From Chrysaora quinquecirrha (taxonomy: Eukaryota; Cnidaria; Scyphozoa; Semaeostomeae; Pelagiidae): a DNA stretch of 64,000 bases. The stretch is from positions 1,522,932 through 1,586,931 of the forward strand of contig JACTAT010000015.1 in NCBI GenBank assembly GCA_014526335.1, in the 5' to 3' direction. A program made the translations under genes and the position numbers. Shown one piece after another: positions 24,866 to 34,463 of the stretch; position 1 is the stretch's first letter, and each line of letters starts with the position of its first letter. The notes beneath the pieces are model-generated. The model did not search any database and was not told the DNA's origin. It was given only the letters and a program-made list of their open reading frames with translations.

Positions 24866-27800
24866 AACGATAACATCAAAGATAACAAAGACAACAACAG
24901 TAACAACAATTTTTTCAAGGTGGTGGCATGGTTAACTGAGGCCCACGTAAACTTATTAGCTGAGTCGTTAAGTTCCGCGGAGTTTCCGCTTCTCCACAAC
25001 CCCGACACCCAGCTACAACCAGTTTGAGTGATCTCATTTAAGTGTTAGCTCGGTTTCATGAGCGGTAACTGGGACTCAGGGCCAACGTAAGTCTAGTGAA
25101 AAGGCTAATGCAATAGCGTACAGCGTATCGCCACTTAAAAATGAAAGTCGGTTTTTCTGAAGGGTACTGATCCTTGAATACATAGGAATATATCAAATGA
25201 TCAATGAAATGAAAATGAGGTTAAAGATGTCACTGCGCATGCACAAACACAAGTTTACCCCCAGTCCTCTAAGGGTGCCTGACCTGATTAAAAAGTGACC
25301 TTTTTGCAAAAAATTTAAAGGGTTCGTCAGTAAGGATTCAAAGAGTTAATCAAATTAAAGGGTACAACAAGCAACGTAAACAGAAAATTGTCTCCCAACA
25401 TCTAATAACGTTAAATCGTATTAGCAAAACTAACAGTCATTAACAAAGGCTTATAGTTCTGTGCATGAATTTTTCAGACAAAAACAGCCAATCAGCGTCC
25501 GCCATCTTGCCACGCTCTGAATCAACTAAGTTTCCCAGTAGAAGCTGCGACTCTTGTCCCATCATTGCCCAATTCTGAGATTACAAAACAGCTCAACGCT
25601 TACCCCCTGTTCAAAGCACTTTGTAAACTTTGAAGCAGCGCAAATACAGTGCATGACACTATGAGATAATTTTACGACAGGGGAGATAGTCTCGCGGCAT
25701 TTATTAGGCTTTTATGACGTTCGTCGTTGCATTTCAAGCGAAAACTCGACCACTAAAGCTCAATGCATTCAAATGAATTTAGAGGCCAAGCTGATCTGGC
25801 TTTGTCAGATTCAAATCCGATTACGCAATTCAACCGTCTATTGTTTGCAGGCATTGTAAGAGGTTCTTGATTCTTTAGCGTGCTAATCTATAAAGATATC
25901 CAGTCATCCAAAAGCAAGATTATTAGGTCAAAATCACACAGGCTTTTCAATTACATTATTTCAACCAATGCCTTTTCCTTTCAAAAACAACCGCCATACA
26001 TTCCCTTTGCTACAGGCGGAATTTGTTTGCGCTAAACCTGATTACCCGCGGCTGACGGCTGCTAGGTCCAGAGGTTTGCGGTCCGAACAAAACGACATCT
26101 CGACATTCTGAGCGAGGTCAACAATTCAAGGCGAGGCTCAGTTATTTTCAGACAAATACACAAACAAAGAGACATAGACCTCACACAAACATTGCAATAC
26201 CTTAACCGAAACAAGTTCCAAACATTCCCAATCACAATTCAATGCTCAATGAACGTAATTGTAAAATGTAAAAGGTCTAGGGTAGTGAAGAAAACTTTCC
26301 TCTGCAGTGTTTGAAAAAAATTTGCTCGAGTTCTCAAGTTTCGCTATCCCATCTCAACCCTTGTGAAAAGTCGGATTCCGTTTTCGTCATCGTCAGTAAA
26401 ATTTTTCGCAAAAACAGCAACGGCAACAACAACAACAACTTCGTAGCCACGGCATCAGTACGAGACCATTAATTTATTTTACGCATGGTGGTGAAGTTTC
26501 ACGGTTTAATAAGGAATAGCGGGAATAGCGAAAGAATTGGCTATTGACAGTCAATATAAAAGATACGCTAGTATAAACTTACATTAAAAGACTGATATAA
26601 ATAAGAAAAAATAGAGTGCGAAACCAGCAGTTAATCGCTAAGTCCGACAGCTTAACGCGAAGTAATTTCAATTGTAAAATTAACCCATCATTGTGACGCA
26701 GCCTGTTTGCCTTATGCTCTGATTCGCTCACTATTCTGTGAGCTTGACAGTGGAATTAAAAATTTATATGCGGTTTTTCACAGCTAAATAGGCCAGCCGT
26801 CGTGAAAACACACAAATGTAAGCAGACACTAAATGTCAACTGGTACGCTCCGCCCTTTAGCTAAGCATAATTGCATGCCTGCTGCTTCACTTTAATCTTC
26901 ACAATAATCAACATGTGGAATAGGAAATAATGCATTGAATAAAGCACTGCTACTCATCTCTCTCCATATAAATTAACGGCACTACCAATGGCCTTAGAAA
27001 ACAGCACAGTTTCGACCAATTGTCGGGCGTATTAATCAAAGTCGCACAGGGCACCAGTTGTGCGGATTTGTTTCGCTTCTCCCGCACACCTCGCAAACAG
27101 CAAAAGCAACTTTTTACAACCACAACAACTCAACTGCTATTTGTTGAGTTGAGATATTGCATCGAGATTTCTGTCGGACAGGGGGGGGGGGAGAACGGAC
27201 AAAAAAGATGAAAGTTCACAGAAATGCATTACTGCATGGTTTAATGCATTTGAAGCAGATGAAACACAGAAGCAAGGGTATTCATATTGGACTTAAAAAC
27301 TAAAAGTTTTCCAGTAGGAGTTTCTTAAATGTTCCATTACTTGATGGTCTGAGCTTCTTATAAAAAGAGTTTCTGATAAAAATATGTGTAAAACTGAGAC
27401 TTTTCTACCTTTATCTGCCAATAGCAAATGGCTGACTCGAAATTACACATAAATTTGCTTGTTCAGCGTTGCTGCTGCTTATTAGGCTATTTCAGAGGAG
27501 GATAAGAAGAAGCTGTTAAATAAAATTGAAAATAAGCAAACTGTGCAGAGAACAAATGAAGCAACTGAGATCACAGAGCTTAAGGATGTCAGCACAGTTG
27601 GTGCTCAGGAAATTATCCCTCTGGGCTTTTTGTAGAAGAAACAGAAGGAGATTGTTCAGTTAGAACAAAGAGAAACAATGCTTAAGAATACTCCATGTTT
27701 TTCACTTGTAATGTAAGGGTTTTTAAAAAATTCAAACTGTCTTGAAGCAAGTTTTTTTGGATGTGTAAGGAAGCAATTTTACATGTATGGATTGTGTAGG

Positions 27801-30800
27801 CTTTTTAAGCACTAAGCAAGTGTCTTTTGTACGCAACATATAATAACAGCTAGAGATGAGCAAGCACTATGAAGGGAACAATCAAAACCTCCAATCACCT
27901 TGCAAAATCAGAAATCAACCAAAACAGCCTCTAACCTCTGGTCTCAAACATAGGGGCAGAGACGGAGCTCTTCAAAAATGAGGGAGGGAACAAAAATGGG
28001 GCATTTAGCCACTCTTACTTTTTTGACATCAACTGTAAGGAATGTAAGGAAACCGACCAGCACATGGACATTGATAGTAAGTTTAGCACTTGAAGGTTAA
28101 GGTAACTGCTTGCCAAACAGCATTTTGTTTACAAGCAAAAATGCTTCAGCAATAGCTAGTTAAAAGAAAGAAATGCACCATTTATGCACATGACCAGTAG
28201 GAGTTAATAAAGGTCCTCTGACTGCCAGTAATCAAAAACAAACAATAAATTAATTAACTTACCCTTTCTGTGGAAGAAGTGCAAGAGCTCTTGGTTGATC
28301 AAGATTTGTATCAATAAGCAGCTTGCGATGGGTGCCATCAAAATTAGCTAACTCTATTCTAGTCCTTGAATCATCTGTCCAATACAATTTTTTAGTTACC
28401 CAATCTATAGCAATAACACTTGGACGACCTGTCCTTGCATCTACAACAACTTTTGATTGCTGTTTTTTCTTTTTCAAACTAAAGCTTCTTATTTCATTTA
28501 CATCTGCGACTTCTGTAAAGAATACTTTTTGCGATCTCCAATCAAAATCCACAGACACAACCCTTGTAATCCTCCAAGGAGAGTTGTTTCATTTTCTGGT
28601 GCTCCAGCCGTAAAGAGCCTAATGTCATGCTTGTTGGCATACAGAATTTTTGGCTGTTTTCCTGAAAAACAAAGAAAATTGGAATTAGGCAAAAGTAACA
28701 TTATTGGGATGACAAGGGATGATAGAGACATTACATAGAGGGGAATTACATAATGCATAAGCATTGAATAGAGGATTTACTGTTGCATATTAAAAGAATG
28801 GATGCAGGCTAGCCTGCAGACAGACATTCTGCAAGTTGTGACCAGGCTGTACCCATATGCAGCCCCAAAAATAAAGACTCCTAAACTAAAATGATGTAGG
28901 CTGTGACCAACAAAATACTGAAGAACCAGGGGCAAGGAGAGTGGGTTTGCCCAAAGGCCAGGAACATCAGTACTCAAAAGGGGCATTTCACTCTTCGAAA
29001 AGTTGTCTGAGAATTTCAGTGATTATTGCAGGATTTAATGAAAACAATAGGATTTCAAACAAGACTTTTCCACAAGTGGCATACCACAATGGATGGGATT
29101 TTAATCCAAGACTGCATGATCAGAGAGCCAACAACGTTTCCACTGAGCAACAGAGCTCAATGAAATCCCAGAGTAACTCTCAAAGTCATACAGCCAAAGA
29201 CCCCCCTCCCATATGGCTTACACACCGACTTCCAACAAGGGTGTACAAAATTTCCAGGTAGTGAATTGTTTCCTAAATACGCAAAGAGGTTCATTGATGG
29301 TTTTATGCTTGCTTTTATGTTAAATAATCAGGTGTCTACAAAAGATGGCAAGATTTGCAATTTTGGGCTAAACATGAGGAACAGTTAACATTCAGGTGAA
29401 GGTGGTGGTGAAGGTGAAATGGTGTTTTGGCGCCAGTCGCAAGGATCTCAGTAGTAGGTTAACTAATCGAGACCTCGACCCTGGCTGTGACGCTACCGTG
29501 GCTAGGCTCGAACCCTGACCACACTGAGCTCTTGACACCACAGGTCAGCTGGATTACACCACGACGCCACAGCACATTCAAGAATGGGATGTCTCAGAAG
29601 TTCAGGGATCATGCACATCAGTCCTGTGCAAACAAGCTCAAGTAATCAGTTCCAATGTGAAGAATGTTGTATTTTGCTAAAAGTGATTAGTATGATTACA
29701 GAGAATAATGTGCAAAATAAAATACAAAGGCAAGCATAATTGATTATACACCACAAAGAGAAACAAATGAGATAAAAACAACTAAGAAAGAATAAAACTG
29801 ATCAAGCATGCAATATCTGTCCATGTACTAACCACAAATAACACTATTTAGGAAGAAATACACTTAAAAATTTAGACAAAAAATTGGATTCCCTCTTTCA
29901 TGTGACAGTTTGAGACAGAAACTGTGGACAGACAGGGGAAGAAGGACAGAAATGAAGAGGACCAAGGATATTAGTGTCTCCTTGTGAAATTTTGTTGTTT
30001 TGACAAAGAAACAATGAAAGAACCTTGGTTAACCCAAACATCCATAAGAAGTAAATTGGGCATGAAATTTCATTGAATAAAAGGGAGTGGTGAATTTCAA
30101 AGCACCCAAAACTGTGCCCAAAACAACATGATAAGGCATATTTGCAAAACTACAGTGGTGGCAAACTGAGGAACATAAGATGAATAGGGACATCAGCTGA
30201 GACTTCACAAGAGGATGTCAAAACTCCTACATCATTCAAAGCAAAACACAATGAATCTTTCAAATAAAATTGACCAGTAAAGTGCTCTTAATGGTTTAAA
30301 GGAGGATAAACCTTAAATCCTATTATCGTACAAATGTGCTGTCAAAACTCAGTTCTAATGTTTCTACTAAACAAGACAAGAAAGAGTTTTCACACAAAAG
30401 TGCATGATTGTTTCAATGAAAGTTGAAAGACAAAAGGAAATTGCAGCTGCCTTATGATTTCTGATCTGTTTATTAATCTACCATGAAATGTTTTTATCAT
30501 TGCAGTCTTTTCCAGCTTAAAATGCTCACCAGTTGCAAATTAGTGAGTTTTCTTTTATAAGACAATGTGGGAGAGCTTTTACACATAGTTGTAAAGATAG
30601 GTAACCTAAATGGTAATCTACAACAACATTTCAAGTTTGTGCTAGCTCTCCTTCAAAACCTTTTCTTGCACCGATTAAAGAGGCACCTCACTCTTGGAAA
30701 AGGTGTACAAGATTCCTGTTCCAACAAAAGGATTCCCATGGGATTTCTATAAAAACAATAGAAATCTCAGTAAAGGGTGTACAAGACTCCAAAGACTGAA

Positions 30801-33295
30801 TTGTACCTTGAATAAAAGTGACTAAGGAGTTGATAACTTCTCTAATAACAAAGTAGTACTGCTTTGCTTGGTAATTCTGGTGGAGTTGACAGCTTAGCAA
30901 ATTCAGGGTTCAAGCCCCATTCAAGGCTTCACTGATGGCATCACAGCCATGGTTCAGGTCTTAATCAACTTCTGAGATCCTAACTGGTACTTAAGACATC
31001 ATTTTGCCTATGTGTATGAAGATTATGTTGAGAAAAAGAAACCAAAAGGCTTGTTTCAGCAAAAAAGCACTAACATTTCAAACATGCAACTGAAGATGTC
31101 AGAAATAATTTTTTGATTCCCAGAAAACTATTTCTTGTAGATTAACCTCTCACACACTTTTCAGGAGTTCTTCAGTACTGTGGAATATCCAAGACAATCA
31201 AGGACCATTTCTCTCTTCATAACCATTCAAAACAATGCAAGGAATTTCAGTGAAAGATGGCAAACAATTACAATTTCAACAGAAATTTCAGAAACTTCAC
31301 AACATTGAATTTCTATAAATTTCTCAGAGACTTTCCTCCTAAACATAATAGGAATTATACAAGAGGCTCCAAATGGGAGAACTGAATTCCCCCCCCCTGT
31401 ACACTCCAAATAAGAAGCATCCCCTCATTGCCCTCACATCTCTGCAGCATATCTGCAATATTTCTAACAAGCATTTACTACTCATAACCATTGAATGAAC
31501 TGACATCAACATGACAAAAACAGGAAAATGAAAGAGGTAACAATTTCCCAAAAGGAATACTGCCCACACAAATCAATTTTGGGCATTAATGATTTCCTGT
31601 TCTGAGCAAGAAATTCCAGACTTGTCAAGAAGCCAGGAAGCACAATATATGCACTGATGGAGACCTCAACTACATACAGATATGATAAACAGCAAAGATG
31701 CTTGACTCAGAAATAGGTTTCTGGGATAAACATGTTTCCATAAGTACCATAATCTAAATCTGAATGTGACCAGTAAAGCAATTTTGTTCATGAAGTCAAA
31801 GTTTATTGCAAGGGTGGCTAGAATTTGCAAATTAGCAAATATTTTGAATTTTGCCTTTCAACCAGACTCAGGGGAAACATTAACAATGCGCATGTCACAA
31901 ATTAAACAGCAAGGTGTTAATACTGAAACACAAATTTGTTAGAACTAATTTCCAATTTCACCAAACACAAAGAGAAAGCAATTAGCAAAGATACATAAAA
32001 TCTTTAGTAGGGTTGGAAGTGCATGAATAAACTTGGCTAATGGGTGATTAGCGTGTGGTAAATACATTTATTCTAGGTCACAAATTGAGATCCAAGGTTA
32101 TGACCAAAGCAAACAAATATAGAATGGAAATTAGTTTCTTGACAAGACCTTTCAGAGAAATCCATTTGCAGTGTTTGACAAAGCAGTTGTTATTCTAATC
32201 ACAAAAATTTCATTTCAAATCTAGAATTACAAAACTGATCTAAACAAAAAACTGACTAGTTTTATCTGTGACATCAAACACTAATATCCTCCTAATTAAA
32301 TCGTATCTTCTTGATACTTCTCAAATCAACAGCTCCAGTGCTGAATCTTAAATTTTCAACAAAGTTATCAACAGATCAGAAGACAAATATACAACCGGAC
32401 AAATATACATACAGGCAAAGCAAGCGGCGCAATTGAGAAAAAGATTGGTGAAGCAATCACAAATTCCAACACATCAACCAAAATAACAAACTTTCATCCG
32501 ATAATACCGAAAAATCAGTTCTAATATTAAGTAGGCATTCGCTTGTTTTAGATTTTTTACGGGGTTAAGTTTCCAGGAGTTTTATGTGACGGGGATAATG
32601 TGTTATTCTGAAAGCAAATTTTGACTTAATTAGGCCATCATGTACACAAAAAAGGACTGTAAACTTGTACCTTACTGACTCCCATAGTTTCGAAAATTCT
32701 AGGATATTATCAAGCATAAATGTATGTTGGGCAGTTTTCACTCATCCTTGCTAAGTATAAGAACAAAACTACACAAACAGGCAAAACACGCAAGCTGGGA
32801 CTCCCAAACACAACAGACTGTATCAACTCTGATGATTTTTGGAGCCTCCTCTATCTGTCTGAACCGATTATGAAAATACATAAACAAAAAAACAATGCGA
32901 GGAAAGCTAAACATGTTATTCATGAAGGTGTCAGAAAACAATCATAAACTCGTTGAACTAAACAGTGAATATATGATTTGGCTGAACTCGCGTTTCAATA
33001 AATGCAAGGCTGAACTGTGGTTAAACATCGCGGACAGCCTAGTGGTAGCCTACAACATAATGCGCTGTGGTTTTCAAGAGTCCAGTGACATGCAATTCTG
33101 CAGTTCATATTTAAGTCTTTTCACAAACATTTAGACAAACTCAGCAGCCATTAGACTTCAACTCAAAGCTTTAACTAACTGCCGGTATTAAATTCAGCAA
33201 GTGTAAACTCCAAGTAAAGCTACAATCAGCGATCAAACGAAACCAAAGTTGGATGAAGTTGAAGAACTTACCGTAGGCCCATGATCGAAGCCAGA
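10188..33295 (-). CDS. LRP6: LRP5/6 (arrow) Wnt co-receptor, nearly complete
   Basis: Type I membrane co-receptor for Wnt with Frizzled. Exons in transcript order: partial 33272-33295 (WLRSWAYG, end of signal peptide), 28263-28661, 24110-24510, 22904-23029, 21874-22285, 21180-21504, 20721-20904, 19502-19901, 18277-18665, 17710-17835, 16101-16697, 15346-15549, 14711-14866, 13713-13838, 12613-12732, 11996-12130 and 10188-11155 (TAG 10190-10188). Phases match at every junction except the first long exon, which is one base short. Domains in order: propeller 1 plus EGF (28661-22904), propeller 2 plus EGF (22285-20721), propeller 3 plus EGF (19901-17710), propeller 4 plus EGF (16697-14711), three LDLa repeats, one TM helix ([19 protein letters not shown]) and a proline-rich tail. 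About 1,690 residues are seen against about 1,600 for vertebrate LRP5/6. The order of propellers before LDLa excludes LRP4 and LDLR. It is the pre-duplication type, so LRP5 or LRP6 would be an equally good name. Confidence 0.95.
12342..12531. mobile_element. Tourist-like MITE with TAA target duplication
   Basis: This is the clearest copy. TAA|GTCCATGGTCAAATGATC at the left and TTTGATCATTTGGCCAGGGCC|TAA at the right are inverted repeats of about 26 bp (inner word CAAACATTG), flanked by direct TAA. It lies in the LRP5/6 intron between the second and third LDLa exons. The 3-bp TWA duplication and GGCC terminus are hallmarks of PIF/Harbinger (Tourist) elements. Confidence 0.8.
13310..13556. mobile_element. 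Tourist-like MITE copy, left end eroded
   Basis: It starts TATGGTCAAACGACCAAACATTG and ends TTGGATCGTTTAGCAATGGCC|TAA, with inverted CAAACATCTG/CAAATGTTTG words between. It lies in the LRP5/6 intron between the first and second LDLa exons and belongs to the same family as the copy at 12342-12531. Confidence 0.7.
15677..16034. mobile_element. Tourist-like MITE, TCGATTTT arm type, TTA duplication
   Basis: The left flank is TTA then GCCTAAAGCTTTGGCCAAATGACTCGATTTT. The right end is TCGTTCCCGTGTGAACGGACC then TTA. The interior repeats GGCCAAACGATTCGATTT and CTCGATCTTTTCACTC words. The terminal GGCCAAA core and TWA duplication are shared with the CAAACATTTG family although the arms differ. It is intronic in LRP5/6 (between 15549 and 16101). 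Confidence 0.65.
19234..19490. repeat. (GAT)n-type microsatellite next to an LRP5/6 exon
   Basis: An imperfect GAT/GAC trinucleotide array begins just after the donor site of exon 19502-19901. Poly-Asp and poly-Ile reading frames across it are repeat translations, and the apparent extension of the propeller-3 exon into this region is read-through past the donor. Confidence 0.95.
19993..20400. repeat. (GCAA)n microsatellite, about 400 bp
   Basis: Interrupted GCAAGCAA/GAGAGCAA array in the LRP5/6 intron between exons 19502-19901 and 20721-20904. Long Leu/Ala/Cys and Lys/Gln/Ala frames on both strands arise from it. Confidence 0.95.
21545..21790 (+). repeat. tRNA-derived SINE-like copy
   Basis: GATGGCGCAGTGGTATGCG resembles an A box and GTGGGTTCCAGCAACGG, about 35 bases on, a B box. 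Unrelated sequence follows for about 170 bases. It is intronic in LRP5/6, between the two exons of propeller 2. Confidence 0.45.
22480..22770. repeat. Inverted pair of SINE-B-type tRNA-like copies
   Basis: On the minus strand, 22570-22485 reads CATAGCTCAGTGGAAACG then CCAGGTTTGAATCTCAC, giving A-box and B-box words. A plus-strand partner at about 22695-22765 reads GAGCTCTATAAGACAGTGG then GTCTGGTCATTCAGG. Related copies lie at 29060-29235 and 42745-42900. Intronic in LRP5/6. Confidence 0.55.
23140..23470. mobile_element. Foldback repeat built of GGAGGATATTCAGTACAGTGG words
   Basis: The left arm has repeated GTGGAGGATATTCAGTACAG-like words and the right arm their inverse (CCTCCACTGTACTGATGATAT). 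It begins after CACCGGGTAATGTCTGTTCAG, and a second locus starting CCCTGGGTAATATCTGTGCAG lies at 43525-43650. Intronic in LRP5/6. Confidence 0.6.
24511..28262 (-). other. LRP5/6 intron between the two propeller-1 exons
   Basis: No coding sequence was recognised in this 3.75-kb intron. A (CAA)n run lies at about 24833-24863, and a run of G at 27180-27190 interrupts otherwise AT-rich sequence. Confidence 0.7.
28263..28661 (-). CDS. LRP6: LRP5/6 exon with start of propeller 1, one-base frame break
   Basis: The exon opens [17 protein letters not shown], matching the LLYANRRDLRL start of LRP5/6. It runs in one frame to LLGGLQ and then needs the next frame for VVSVDFDW through [17 protein letters not shown] to LPQKG. 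The break falls at CCC 28561-28563. A fourth C would give an uninterrupted [11 protein letters not shown]. Independently, the exon is 399 nt where entry phase 1 and exit phase 2 require 400. A single-base loss in a homopolymer, by sequencing error or a real allele, fits best. Confidence 0.9.
29060..29235 (-). repeat. SINE-B-type tRNA-like copy
   Basis: On the minus strand: TTGCTCAGTGGAAACG, then GGCTCTCTGATCATGCAG, then GGATTAAAATCCCATCCATT. The flanking words CCACAAGTGGCATACCACAATGG and CATACAGCC recur at 42745-42900, so the copies share more than the tRNA-like head. It lies in the first LRP5/6 intron. Confidence 0.6.
29394..29590 (-). repeat. SINE-A-type tRNA-derived element, fullest copy
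   Basis: On the minus strand it opens GTCGTGGTGTAATCCAGCTG (A-box-like), then GTCAGGGTTCGAGCCTAGCC (strong B box, GGTTCGAGCC). A body ending AACCTACTACTGAGATCC follows, then GGCGCC and a CACCTT-rich tail. Further diverged copies lie at 30865-31000, 50440-50605 and 53480-53615. It is in the first LRP5/6 intron. Confidence 0.7.
30865..31000 (+). repeat. SINE-A-type copy, diverged
   Basis: It aligns to the copy at 29394-29590: TTCAGGGTTCAAGCCCC (B box), CATCACAGCCATGGTTCAGG, CTTCTGAGATCCTAACTGG. Same intron, opposite orientation. Confidence 0.6.
31001..33271 (-). other. Rest of first LRP5/6 intron
   Basis: AT-rich sequence with no recognised gene or repeat family member. The donor for this intron is the GTAAGT read on the minus strand at 33271-33266, directly after CCTACG of the signal-peptide exon. 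Confidence 0.6.
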
Positions 33296-33902
33296 NNNNN
33301 NNNNNNNNNNNNNNNNNNNNNNNNNNNNNNNNNNNNNNNNNNNNNNNNNNNNNNNNNNNNNNNNNNNNNNNNNNNNNNNNNNNNNNNNNNNNNNNNNNNN
33401 NNNNNNNNNNNNNNNNNNNNNNNNNNNNNNNNNNNNNNNNNNNNNNNNNNNNNNNNNNNNNNNNNNNNNNNNNNNNNNNNNNNNNNNNNNNNNNNNNNNN
33501 NNNNNNNNNNNNNNNNNNNNNNNNNNNNNNNNNNNNNNNNNNNNNNNNNNNNNNNNNNNNNNNNNNNNNNNNNNNNNNNNNNNNNNNNNNNNNNNNNNNN
33601 NNNNNNNNNNNNNNNNNNNNNNNNNNNNNNNNNNNNNNNNNNNNNNNNNNNNNNNNNNNNNNNNNNNNNNNNNNNNNNNNNNNNNNNNNNNNNNNNNNNN
33701 NNNNNNNNNNNNNNNNNNNNNNNNNNNNNNNNNNNNNNNNNNNNNNNNNNNNNNNNNNNNNNNNNNNNNNNNNNNNNNNNNNNNNNNNNNNNNNNNNNNN
33801 NNNNNNNNNNNNNNNNNNNNNNNNNNNNNNNNNNNNNNNNNNNNNNNNNNNNNNNNNNNNNNNNNNNNNNNNNNNNNNNNNNNNNNNNNNNNNNNNNNNN
33901 NN
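33296..33902. other. Assembly gap (607 N)
   Basis: A run of N. The LRP5/6 initiator codon, and probably most of the signal-peptide exon, should lie here or just beyond, because the frame entering from 33295 is open and encodes a plausible signal-peptide end. Reading frames drawn across the N run have no meaning. Confidence 0.95.
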
Positions 33903-34463
33903 TATATTTTGTTGATTTTTTGTACATATTTCGACTTGGCGGCTAAAGCTCGGGGCCAAGGGCAACACAAAACATTCGCACCATTGTTTTGATTGACATC
34001 TTTCTTCGCAAGCAAACCAATATTGACATTCAGTTCACGTGTCAATTCAAGAATAAATCAAAGTCATCGATTGGCTAAGCACAGGTCTGATAAAGAATGG
34101 TAACAATTCAAGAGGCGGGCTCAACCATGGAAGGAACGTCCTAATAACAGTTATCTCAATACAGCTACCTGTAGGGGAGTTGCTTGAAAGTTCCTGATGA
34201 ATTTTCTTCAATCAAATGTATAATAGGAACGAGTTTGCTTAGAAGAAAGATTGCCAAACTGATGAATATGTCTCGTCATATCTCCACGAAATTAAAACAG
34301 TTAATGAATGCAAGAGGCGGGCTTTAACGAAAAACTGAGACAAACCCTTCTCAAATATTCTATCAACTGGCAGCTCTCCGTTTTTTACTTCTTTCTTTTT
34401 TGCCTTTATAGAGAAACGCTCAAGGACCCTACTGCTCGGGGAGCTCTGGGAGCCCAAGCAGTA

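Noticed and set aside
33171..34045. Long frames across 33296-33902
   Set aside because: They consist of N; only the edge 33272-33295 has splice support.
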